From Alligator mississippiensis (Eukaryota; Chordata; Crocodylia; Alligatoridae): a DNA stretch of 64,000 nt. Made by a program: the position numbers and the translations under genes. The stretch spans positions 52,739,434 through 52,803,433 of the forward strand of contig NC_081828.1 in NCBI RefSeq assembly GCF_030867095.1, in the 5' to 3' direction. A model generated the notes under the pieces. It was not told the DNA's origin and ran no database searches. It saw nothing but the letters and a program-made list of their open reading frames with translations. Positions 1 through 9,754 of this stretch are shown here, piece by piece (position 1 is the stretch's first letter; each line of letters begins with the position of its first letter).

Positions 1-1
1 G

Positions 2-499
2 GACTTAACGGTGGGGGTCTACTACAGACCACCCAACCAAGGGGAAGAGCTAGACCGGGAATTCTCAGGTCAGCTCGTGGAGGCAGTTAAGTCAAAGGAT
101 GTGGTCATCATGGGTGACCTAAACTATCCAGACATTTGCTGGGAAGCAGTCAGGCAGGTTTGACCGCTCACATAAGTTCCTAGCTGTGTTACAGGACCTC
201 CATCTAACCCAGGAGGTGCACAGTCCCACCAGGGAAAATGCCTTGTTAGACCTGGTCCTGGCCACAAGCGATGACCTGGTGAGGGGACTGCTGGTGCTCT
301 ATCACCTGGGCGACAGCGCTCATCGCCTACTGGAATTCACCATCCAGTGCAGGGTGGCAAAGGCCTGCAGCAAGACAGCAGCCCTGGACTTCGGGAGGGC
401 AGATTTCATTGAGCTAAGGAGACTAGTCGGGGAGGCACTGAGGTCCTGGAGGGGAGGGGAGTTGGGAGTCCAAGAAGAGTGGTTGTTCCTGAAGGAGAC
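2..499 (+). pseudogene. CR1 ORF2 endonuclease fragment
   Basis: Frame 2 from base 2 reads the CR1 endonuclease block containing GVYYRPPN and VVIMGDLNYPDICW. It hits a stop at about 161-163, after a frameshift near 150. The same protein continues in another frame from about 165: RFDRSHKF, then SPTRENALLDLVLATSDD, then FLKET, up to base 499. The endonuclease would nick chromosomal DNA to prime reverse transcription in an intact CR1. Here the N-terminal half lies outside the window, the frame is shifted and an LTR has landed at 500, so it is a pseudogene. Confidence 0.88.
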
Positions 500-729
500 T
501 GTCATGACCCAAGGTCTGATTTTTTTTTGTGTGTGCTTCGGCACTAAGAATTATCCCTGTGGGTTTGCAACTTCATTGCACGAAGGAGTTCTGCTGCGCA
601 GAGAACCCGCGTGCAAAGGAGTGTTCCCGCCACTTTGCAGCGATCTTTGCAGGGTGCATTTCCCTTTGCAACACAGAAATGCACGGTGCAAAGATTTCCC
701 GCTCATCGTATGCAAATTTGTGCCCCGCA

Positions 730-790
730 ATTGGCTAGTGCTAAATTATTCACACATGGCGGCTAGCGATTGGCCTGCTAGCCGTATAAG
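730..790 (+). promoter_or_regulatory. LTR U3 core promoter (CCAAT and TATA boxes)
   Basis: ATTGG (reverse CCAAT) occurs at 730-734 and again at 769-773, followed by TATAAG at 785-790. This spacing is normal for a retroviral U3 promoter and would place a start site near 815. Whether it is still active cannot be told from sequence. Confidence 0.6.
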
Positions 791-1003
791 AGGCTTGAGC
801 AGTTTCCGCCCAAGCTGAAGAGGACCCCGCATCCATCTCGTGGGGACTCTGGGTGTGCGTGGCAGGGTAATAGAAACCCTGTGTGTCGCTCAGAGGAGTT
901 TGGCGGCCTGATCCACCGCCCACCTCTTCCCGTCTTCGAACGGAGCCTACTATAAGACGTAACGACGAGTTTAATGCGTGCTTGTCCTGGACATCCGGAG
1001 TTT

Positions 1004-1089
1004 GTCTGCGTGGAGCCTAGCAAGCTCCACGTGATTGTTCGTGTTCTGTCTGCGTGGAGCCTTGCAACCTCCACGTGTGTTCGTGTTTT
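1004..1089 (+). repeat. 44-bp tandem duplication with hairpins and E-boxes inside the LTR
   Basis: Two copies of a 44-bp unit start at 1004 and 1048. Each contains a short hairpin (CGTGGAGC pairing with GCTCCACG in the first, with mismatches in the second) that ends in a CACGTG E-box (1028-1033 and 1072-1077). They lie downstream of the TATA box, in the presumed R/U5 part. Confidence 0.75.
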
Positions 1090-1294
1090 CTGTTGTAACC
1101 GCAACTCAAGCAAGTTCTCAGCCTACACCACGACCATCTCGGTGTAAGTAAAACAATCTTAAAATCAACCGTTACATGTCTGTGCCTAATTCTAGCTCGG
1201 CGACCTCCCTCTCCGATCCGGCCTGCCCGGGCTACCGGCCACAGCCCGTGTGCAGAGCGACGAAAAGGGCCCGGGGTCAGACCTGGCCCGCACA

Positions 1295-3285
1295 GAGACG
1301 ATGCTCCAAGCCCAAAGGGTGGCAATCCCAACAAGGGTCAAAGGGGGCAACAGTGCTCAAAAGCCCCCATGGCTCACCAAAAGCATCCAGAAATGTCTCA
1401 AAGCTAAGAAGGAGGCATACATCCGATGAAAGGGAGGGGCCATCACCAGGGAAGACTACCTCCGTTGCTCAGTATTGTAGAGGGGCTGTTAGGAAGGCCA
1501 GGGCGGAGATGGAACTGGGACTAGCAACCTGGATCAAGGATAACAAGAAATCCTTTTTTAAATACATAGGTTGTTAAAAGAAGGTTCCGGGTAACGTGGG
1601 GCCTCTGTAGGGCACGCTTGGAAATCTGGTGGTCTCATCAGATGACAAAGCTAACCTATTTAACAATTTCTTTGCCTCCGTTTTTCTGAGCAGGGACCAG
1701 GTCATTCCCCCCCACCGGGATCCCCGACGGTCCCAGGGGAGGCACAGCCAGGCCCAGGGTCAGAGAGGACCTAGTTGGGAAACTTCTGGTGGGACTGGAC
1801 GTGTTCAGATCAGCAGGTCCAGATGCTCTCCACCCCAGAGTGCTCAGGGAATTAGCAGAGGTCATTGCGGGACCCCTGGCACAGCTTTACGAGCACTCGT
1901 GGTGCTCTGGCGAGGTGCCAGAGGAATGGAAAAGGGCCAATGTGGTTCCCATTTTCAAAAAAGGGAGGAAGGAGGACCCAGGAAATTATAGGCCTGTTAG
2001 TCTTACCTAGGTCCTGGGGAAGCTCTTTGAGAAAATCATCCAGGTGTACATCTGCGAGGGGCAAGCAGGGGAGTGTATGCTTAGGGGCAACCAACATGGG
2101 TTCATTCGAGGCAGGTCCTGTCAGACCAACCTGGTGGCCTTCTATGACCAGGTCACAAAATCCTTGGACGCAGGTATCGTGATGGTCGTAGTCTTTCTGG
2201 ACTTCAGGAAGGCTTTGACACTGTCTCTCACCCCATTCTTGTTAAAAAATTAGGCGACTGTGGTGTCGATGCCTACACAGTCAGATGGGTCACAAACTGG
2301 CTGGAGGGCCGCACCCAGAGAGTGGTGATGGACGGGTCATTTTCAACCCGGAGGGATGTGGGCAGTGGGGTCCCCCAGGGCTCGTTCCTCGGGCCTGCAC
2401 TATTCAACATCTTCATCAGTGACTTGGACGAGGGGGTGAAAAGCACCTTGTTCCAATTCACAGATGACACTAACATGTGGGGAGAAGTGGGCATGCTAGA
2501 AGGGAGGGACAGGCTGCAATTGAATCTGGACAGGTTACAGGGGTGGGCGGATGAGAATAAGATGGGATTCAATACTGACAAGTGCAGGGTACTGCACCTG
2601 GGGAGGAAGAACCAGCAGCATACCTGCAGGCTGGGGAACTCCCTTCTTGTCAGCACAGAGGCAGAAAAGGATCTTGGAGTCATTATAGACTCCAAAATGA
2701 ACATGGGCCGCTAACGTGGGGACACAGTCAGGAAGGCTAACCGCACCTTGTCATGCATCCATAGATGCATCACAAGCAGGTCCAAGGCGGTGATCCTCCC
2801 CCTCTATAAGACATTGATCAGGCTGCAGTTGGAGTACTGTGTCCAGTTCTGGGTGCCGCACTTCAGGAGAGATATGGACAGCATCGAGAGGGTCCAGAGA
2901 AGGGCCGCCTGCATGATCAGGGGACAGCAGGGCAGGCCCTACAAGCAGATTCTATAAGACCTGAACCTGTTCAGCCTCCACAAGAGAAGGCTGAGAGGGG
3001 ATCTGGTGGCCATCTATAAACCGGCCAAGGGAGACCAGCAGGCAATGGGAGAGTCCCTGTTTCCCCAAGCACTGGGAGAGTCCCTGTTCCCCCAAGCACT
3101 ACTGGGAGTAACTAGGAATAACAGCCATAAGTTGACGGAGAGTAGATTCAGGCTAGACATCAAGAGGCACTACTTCACAGTCAGGGCGGCTAGGATCAGG
3201 AACCAACTTCCAAGGGAAGTGGTGCTCGCTTCTACCCTGGGGGTCTTCAAAAGGAGGCTAGATAGACACCTTGCTGGGGTTGTTT
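1295..3285 (+). pseudogene. CR1 ORF2 reverse transcriptase region, broken
   Basis: After the LTR the CR1 protein resumes (RVAIPTR, PWLTKSIQKCLK). A stop at 1429-1431 replaces what is normally a tryptophan codon. Further pieces read WIKDNKKSFFKYI, then [14 protein letters not shown], then [16 protein letters not shown], the start of the RT domain. The fingers-palm block GVPQGSFLGPALFN is near 2370. The catalytic F-A-D-D box reads F-T-D-D (2457-2468). The C-terminal CR1 domain follows to about 3285, with a 9-residue in-frame duplication (GESLFPQAL twice) near 3045-3098. Stops at 1574-1576, 2008-2010 and 2712-2714 and frame changes make it non-functional. Confidence 0.92.
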
Positions 3286-3386
3286 GACCCCAGCATCCTT
3301 TCCTGCCTATGGCAGGGGGGTGGACTTGGTGATCTGCTCAGGTCCCTTCTGACCCTACCAAATATGAAACTATGAACTATGAAACA

Positions 3387-6193
3387 GTAGGCATAGAAGG
3401 GAAGAACAAATCCAGTTTCCCTGGCTTGCTCCTCCCTGTCTTGCTGGGAAGGCCTGGGGCCTGCCAATCCAGACAGCCCCAAAGGAGGCTTGCAAACAGG
3501 GAAAAATATCTTTATAGTGTGAATTACCTCTGCTAGTGTGAAGTCTTTATTGGGTGTAGGAGAAATGTGGGTGTGACAAAAGCAAAGGAGAATGGTGCTA
3601 TCTTTTCTGCACTGTCTTCTAGTCTAGGCTGTGCTTCTCAGACATGAAAAACGGGGTGTCATAGATGACAATATGAGTAGTTTATTTGCTCTGTGGCTGA
3701 AGCTGAGATGTTTCCTGTGGACTATTCCTGAACTCTCCCATAGCACTGTCCATACCATGGATTTGAACCTAGATGTTCTTTGCATAATGCTGAAGGCTAA
3801 CTAGGCTCTGCAAATCCCTCCTTCTCTGAGACATTGTGTGGGTCTCTCTTCACTCTTCCAGGACTCTCTCAGTTCCCAGCCTTTTGCTGAGAGTGGGGAA
3901 TTTGTCTGTGCATATTTGAAGGTCCAGTGGTATGAGCTGGATGATTCCTGAATCCATGCTGCCGGGATGATAGGAGATGCTGCAGATTCTCATTCATCTT
4001 GTATTCTGCTCCTTCAGTGTGGGATGTTTACCTGAAGGATTAACATCTGAGCTTCAGGCCAGGATTCAGGAGCTTCCCCTGCACACATTGCTTCTGGTGG
4101 GTGAAAAATGTTCACATAAGGAGGCTGGAGAGAGAAACCGTTTGGAGCGAAGGCTTTTCTTTCTGTCTTGTCCAGAGGTCTCATCCAAGGTTTAGTCCTG
4201 TCCAAGGTTTAGTTGGCATCTGGTTGGGTTCCTAAAGGTTTGTTTGAGATGGAAGGGGTGGATAAGGGTTAAAAGGATCTGTGTTTATTGGGATGTTAGG
4301 GTGTTGGTGAAGGTCTACACAGCTGTTAGCTTTGAGTGGGAGATACAAAGTTCCCAGGGAATGAAGATTTGCTTCTCTGTAAGTCTCATCTGTATATGGG
4401 ATGGTTTCTATTATTAACTCAGTTTCACCCCCTCTGTCCCTACTGCTGGGGAGGCAAGTAGGGCCAGCGCTTGGGGCTATAAGCTTTTGCTTTCCTGGAG
4501 ACAGTTGCTCTTTCTTTGCTTGGGTTTGCAGCTGGTGTTAGGTCAGGGCTTATCTTTGGGTCTCTTGGTGTGTTTGAGTTGGGAGGATGGAATCTGTTTG
4601 GGAGGGCAGCCAATTCACTGCACCATCAGGAGCAGCACCTTGCATGGCAATCCAGCTAGCCAATGTTTCTTCTCCAGCTAAAGTAAAGAGCAGTGTTGTC
4701 TGCCTTTTGAGGTTACTGCATCTAGCTTTTCCTGGCCATGGACCTTGGAAGCGGGAATGTGAAAGGAAAGAAACAGGACATTCTCAGGTTCTGTGCTTTT
4801 CTTCAGGAGTGAGCTGTAATCCTAATACTCAAGGGTTTTACATTTGTGTGGAAGGCACTGGTTTATCTGTATTCAGACAGAACCCAAGACAAGGACAAGA
4901 TCCACCAGTTTAACTTCACTGTGGCCAGCACAAGATGGGATGGAGGCCAGGGGTTGTCTCAAGCCACAAGTCTACTTTTCTGGTCCCTCAGCCAGCCAGA
5001 GCATGATCTTATTTTCAGTGTAAGATTTGTTCTGATGAATGGCACCATGGCTCCAAAGACTTTTCTACCAGTTGGGGATCAAAGAGCTGTAGGGACCAAC
5101 CCAGCCTTTATTCCCTTCCTGCTCCTGTACTGGGGAGAAGCTTCTAGGGTGTTTTGGTGTCACCCAAGGGGGTTTGCAAAGTGGGCATATTTCAAAAAGT
5201 GCTTGCAAGTGCCTTGAGTTTTCTCAAAGGGAATCTTTTTAAACTCTGACTGGTCCACTCATGATGATTTGGTTTTGTGACTTTTCAGTTGAGGACTGGA
5301 ACTGCTGTGCATGCCTCCCTCATGCGATTTGTCTATTTATGTTCCACTGATAGGATTCTCTCTATCCCTGTAAAGTGCTTCCACCTCCTGGATGGAGACA
5401 TGAGTGGTGGGCTGGTGATAGGAGGATGAGGAGACAAAAAGGCTGTGTGAGTTAAGTCAAGGAGTCACTGTGACAGTAAAGGACCCCTTTCTCCTTAGCC
5501 TAAGCCTGAGAGTTCTTGGTTCTATCTTGCAGCAAGTGTCTTGCTTTTGGGGGTGCACAGGTCATTTTTGCCTAGTGGAAAGCAACAAGCCTGACTCTAA
5601 ATACAATCCAGGAAGTGAAAGACTTATGCATTTGCCTTCAGCAGTAGGGATGTTACTGGGAATGCTAATTAGGGACTGACTTGGAAAGCTAAATAAAGCA
5701 GCAGGGCACTCCAGGCAGTTTATTAATGGGTGATTATTTCATGCCTCTTCAACTGTGTTGTGAAGCATAGTAGCCTAAGGCAGAGTGCGTTAGTCTGAGA
5801 GGTGCTACAATCTTCAGGAAGTGCGAAGCATAGAATGTCTTGTTATGAAATAGATATAGAAATTGGAGGTGTAAGGGAGCAAAGGTCTGGCATTCCCTGG
5901 CTCACTATAGAACCAGAGAAGGTCTGACAGGAGGACAGAGGAAATCAAGCCTCTTATGGAATTGGCGATTGTGGAATTACACCTGTGTGCTTTGGAAAAG
6001 AGCAAGTTTTGGGACTCTCTGTTGGCTCATATGTACAGCCCTGACTCTCCAAGGCATTCACTTTGTATGCAATACATGAACTAGGGGAATGGAAGGTGTC
6101 TGTGGATGCAGAGCCTTGTGCTAAAGGGAGTTTAGTTGAATGTTTTGCTCTTGGGAAGAAGATAATATATTGAATAAACTGGAATATGGAAGA
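3387..6193. other. Intergenic DNA, no recognised feature
   Basis: No exon, RNA gene or clear repeat boundary could be recognised. Open frames are short, lack recognisable domains and carry no splice-site context. Confidence 0.6.
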
Positions 6194-6195
6194 TA

Positions 6196-7031
6196 GGGCT
6201 GCTCAAAACGGCACCATTTTGTTTCGACTTCCATTTCGATGTTTTGATGGAACAGTATATTGTTTTGAGTTTGGTTTAATTTCAAAACCACTGTTCTGTT
6301 TCGTTTTGTTGAAGCTGTTTCAACGCTGTTTCACCCATAGGCTATAATGGGAAGCACGTAACTGCCTATAACTTTGTCATTTCTTGCCTGATTCAGATGA
6401 AAATTGCAGGGATGGTAGCCCCTTCTGAGGACGTGAGGCCTGCCAAGTTTCCAGGTGATAGGTGCAGGGATTTCTTGGAAACTGCACCTCAAAATCTTGA
6501 AAGCAAAATTTGTGTCAAGCATGTGTGTAAGGCACAGCAGGGTAAAAATTGCAGGTGTAGCCCCTGCTGAGGCCACAAAGCCTGCAAATTTCAAGGAGAT
6601 AGGCGCAGGGGTTTCTGGGAAACTGCACCTGAGGCTGCTGGCAAGCAAAACTTGTGATATGGGTGACAGAAAGCAGGCCAGTTCAAACAATGCTGCCTTT
6701 TATGCTGTTTTTCCCTCCTTCCCCCAGAGCACTGGGATTGGAAGGGACCTCAGGGAAGGATTACAGTTACTGGCCAGATACACAGTCAATATGAAGGCAC
6801 TCCTTCCCCCTTCTTCCCCCACCCTCTCCTTACTTTCTGTTTCCCTGCAGGCAAGCCCAGATTCGGATTTGAAACTCTAAATGTTTCAAAAGTTTTGAAA
6901 TGTTTCAACTGCCCTTATTTTGTTTTGAGGCTGTTTCAAAGCCCTTTGTTTCATTTCAATTTCGCTATTTCGAGCTTGAAACAAGTCAAAACAGTGTCGA
7001 AACAAACAGCCAGCGAAATTTTGCACAGCCC
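6196..7031. mobile_element. TA-flanked MITE, GGGCTG ends (836 bp)
   Basis: The left end GGGCTGCTCAAAA and the right end TTTTGCACAGCCC are inverted copies (11 of 13 positions). A TA dinucleotide flanks both sides (6194-6195 and 7032-7033), as in Tc1/mariner-like insertions. The subterminal DNA is rich in GTTTTGAAAC- and TTTCGA-like words. The middle has a two-copy tandem duplication of about 143 bp (units begin near 6401 and 6544). There is no transposase frame, so it is non-autonomous. The superfamily is inferred only from the TA flanks. Confidence 0.7.
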
Positions 7032-7033
7032 TA

Positions 7034-7510
7034 ATAGAAAGTTCCCTCAGTTCTGGATAGTATGGGAAAATGCATTGTCTGCTTTCTAGCTGATAGACAT
7101 TATGGGATAATCATGGCCCATAGTGTGTTTCATATTGGGTTGGGTTCTTCTCACACTAGCAAATGATGCTAACAGTTTCTGGAATGGAATGATGACAGGT
7201 CAGAAGTGTCATTAATCTAATTGATAATGCCCCCGTTGTCAAATAAGCAGTTCAGCTGGGCTACTTGAATGCTTCAATTTATGCTCAGTCCACCTTTGAA
7301 GTTTCAAAGCCCTATAGGCATCATTTTGAACCAGTTTGCTTAAAACAATGTACTTATATATATGGCTGCTCTTAAATTCCTTAGTTGTAAGTAGAGTTGG
7401 ACCAAAAGCAGGGGTTCCAGTTCATGGGGAAGCTGGAACTCTTCTGCAAACCAGAAATTTCAAGCATGTCCTTTTTGGAAACACTGACATATCTCTAGCT
7501 GTAGTTCTTA
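7034..7510. other. Intergenic DNA, no recognised feature
   Basis: Nothing recognisable beyond short AT-rich stretches. Confidence 0.5.
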
Positions 7511-8349
7511 TGTTTCCAGGATCCTAGCTATGGAGCCAGGAGCTGAGGCTGTCTCAGTGGGGTCTCCTAGGGCCTCCTGACTGCATTGCAGAGAGCCTGG
7601 AAGTTGTAGCATGGTTGGCTGTCCCAGAGCCAGGGACTCTGAATTCCTGGGACCCCTGGCAGACAGTCAAACAATAACACAAATGGGATTGGAACAATTG
7701 TATGCCACATCCCAAACAGTACACCTCCTGCCATGCACATCTGGGATAGGGCATACAATTCTTCTGATCCCATTCATGCCACTGCTGAGCTACCCCCAAC
7801 CTGATCCTACAGATTGGACTGGGGGTGGCTCTGTCCCAGACCCAGGGCTCCTAGCCCCTCTTGAACCAACCCATAGTTATCATGGCTGGGTCCAACAATC
7901 AGTTGATTGTCAGACCCACTCTGACAGCTCTGGGTCTCAAACCCACCTGGGACAATTGGGTCTGGGTCTGCAAATCAGCTGATTGTCAGTCCAACCCTGA
8001 GACAGCCCAGCTGCATGCATGGATTTTAGATGTCCCCAGAGACCCAGAACCCTGGGATTAGGGAGCCTCTCCTCCATCCTGGGGCTCCAGTGCCCCAGGA
8101 TGTCTAAAAAGTGTGTTTAGCCCCCCACAGGGGCTATAGAGCAAGACAGTAAAGGCTGATGGGCTCAGGGGTTGCCAACCAGGAAACCTTACAACCCACA
8201 CTCCTATCAGTTGATTTTTGGCATCAGGACCAGGGCTGTCTTGGTCCCAAAGCTGACCCCTGTATCCACGCTGAAGCTGGCAATCAGCTGATTGGGGGCA
8301 TCAGCATGGGAGTGCTACAGGTTTGATTTATGGCACTGTACAAAGGAGC
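7511..8349. repeat. Unclassified palindrome-rich interspersed repeat
   Basis: The segment contains several inverted repeats. One pairs about 7683-7712 with 7739-7772: GGGATTGGAACAATTGTATG against its near-complement CATACAATTCTTCTGATCCC. The palindromic word AATCAGYTGATT recurs near 7894, 7974 and 8282, and GTCTGGGTCTG-type words are repeated. It abuts the 5' end of the next CR1. No target duplication or transposase was found, so the ends are approximate. Confidence 0.4.
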
Positions 8350-9754
8350 CACAAGATCTTCAAGAAGGGGAGGAAAGTGGATCCAGCAAACTACAGGCCC
8401 ATAGCCTGACCTCTATCCCAGGGAAGATCTTAGAAAAGATTATCAAAGAGGCCATTCTCAACAGACTGCCCGATGGCAAAACCCTGAGGGATAGCCAACA
8501 TAGGTTTGTCACATATAGGTCTTGCTTGACCTATCTTATTTCCTTTTACGACTAGGTGACCTATCACCTGGACAAGGGGGAAGAGATTGATATTATATAT
8601 CTTGACTTTAAAAAAGCGTTCGATCTGGTATCCCATGATCACCTCTTAGCAAAACTGGCCAACTGTTGCATCGGCTTCTCCACTATCTGCTGGCTGGGGA
8701 ATTGGTTATGTGGTTAGACCCAGAGAGTGGTGGTTGATGGAAGTCAATCGTTGTGCTACCCTGTGACCAGTGGGGTCCCTCAAGGCTCTGTCCTTGGGCC
8801 TATATTGTTCAACATCTTCATTAATGATGTGGACATTGGCGTCAGAAGTGGACTGGCCAAGTTCGCTGATGATACCAAACTTTGGGGTAAAGCATCCACA
8901 CCTGAGGACAGGAGGGCAATCCAGGCTGACCTTGACAGGCTCAAGAAATGGGCAGATGAGAACCTGATGGCATTTAACACTGAAAAATTCAAGGTTCTCT
9001 ACCTTGGGAGGAAAAACCCACAGCATGCTTATAAGCTCCACAGTGCTACACTGGCTAGCACTTTGGATGAAAGGGACTTAGGGGTCATGGTTGACCACAA
9101 GATGAACATGAGCCTTCAATGTGATGTTGCAGCTAGTAAAGCAAACAAAACGCTGGCTTGCATCCATAGGTGCTTCTTAAGCAAATCCCAGGACATCATT
9201 CTCCCATTGTACTTGGCCTTGGTGAGGCTGCAGCTGGAGTACTGCGTCCAGTTTTGGGTTTCACAATTCTAAAAGGATGTGGAGAAGCTTAAGAGAGTGC
9301 AAAGGAGAGCCACGCGCATGATCAGAGGACAGGAAAACAGACCTTACGATGAGAGGCTGAGAGCTATGGGACTCTTCAGCCTGGAAAGGCGCAGGCTCAG
9401 GGGTGATCTGGTGGCCAACTATAAGTTTATCAGAGGTGTTCACCAGGATCTGGGAGAATGATTGTTCACCAGAGTGTCCCAAGGTATGACAAGATCGAAT
9501 GGTCACAAACTCCTCTGTGACCATTTCAGGCTGGATATAACAAAGAACTTCTTTACTGTCCGAGCCCCCGAGGTTTAGAATAGACTGCCGCTGGAAGTGG
9601 CTCAAGCACCTACTTTGAACGCCTTTAAGAGACATTTGGATGCCTATCTTGCTGGGATCCTATGACCCCTGCTGACTTCCTGCCCTTTGGGCAGGGGGCT
9701 GGACTTGATGATCTTCCGAGGTCCCTTCCAGCCCTAATGTCTATGAAAAAAAAG
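8350..9754 (+). mobile_element. CR1-family LINE (copy B), 5'-truncated
   Basis: The copy begins inside the RT domain (IFKKGRK frame, about 8357) and runs to a CR1 3' tail, GGTCCCTTCCAGCCCTAATG then CTATGAAAAAAAAG, at 9722-9754. It is in sense orientation and 5'-truncated, as is usual for LINEs. Its sequence is clearly different from copies A, C and D, so it belongs to another CR1 subfamily. Confidence 0.92.
8357..9650 (+). pseudogene. CR1 reverse transcriptase fragment (copy B)
   Basis: It reads ANYRPIA-like in a shifted frame, then LEKIIKEAILNRLPDGK, YLISFYD and a stop (8553-8555). It continues with IIYLDFKKAFDLVSHDHL, a stop at 8716-8718, and TSGVPQGSVLGPILFN. The catalytic FADD box is intact at 8862-8873. 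The C-terminal domain follows (RLQLEYCVQFWVSQF, stop, [15 protein letters not shown]). The polymerase motifs are present, but at least three in-frame stops and lost N-terminal domains make it inactive. Confidence 0.9.

Larger units (their letters stand above)
500..1294 (+). mobile_element. Solo LTR of an endogenous retrovirus or retrovirus-like element
   Basis: A 795-bp insert begins TGTCATGACCC and ends GGCCCGCACA, so it has TG...CA termini. It is flanked by the 5-bp direct repeat GAGAC (495-499 and 1295-1299). The ends form an imperfect inverted repeat: CCAAGGTCTGA at the left matches the complement of TCAGACCTGG at the right. The body holds reversed CCAAT boxes and a TATAAG box in the same orientation, as in a U3 promoter. 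No internal gag, pol or env sequence is present, which fits recombination between two LTRs. Removing it, with one GAGAC copy, joins the flanking CR1 frame without a shift. The family was not identified. Confidence 0.87.
1..3386 (+). mobile_element. CR1-family LINE (copy A), interrupted by a solo LTR
   Basis: This is a long, decayed non-LTR retrotransposon of the CR1 clade in sense orientation, running off the left edge. It carries the C-terminal part of an apurinic-type endonuclease (VYYRPPNQ, then MGDLNYPDICW), then a linker, a reverse transcriptase and the typical CR1 C-terminal region (LEYCVQFWVPHF, RRAACMIRGQQ). It ends in the CR1 3' tail, GGTCCCTTCTGACCCTA followed by short CTATGAA repeats near 3350-3386. 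The solo LTR at 500-1294 splits it. Frameshifts (about 140-165) and several in-frame stops mean it cannot be mobile. Confidence 0.93.

Noticed and set aside
7554..8061. Overlapping open frames on both strands at 7.5-8.1 kb
   Set aside because: They are shadows of the inverted-repeat structure of an unclassified repeat. No domain or splice signal.
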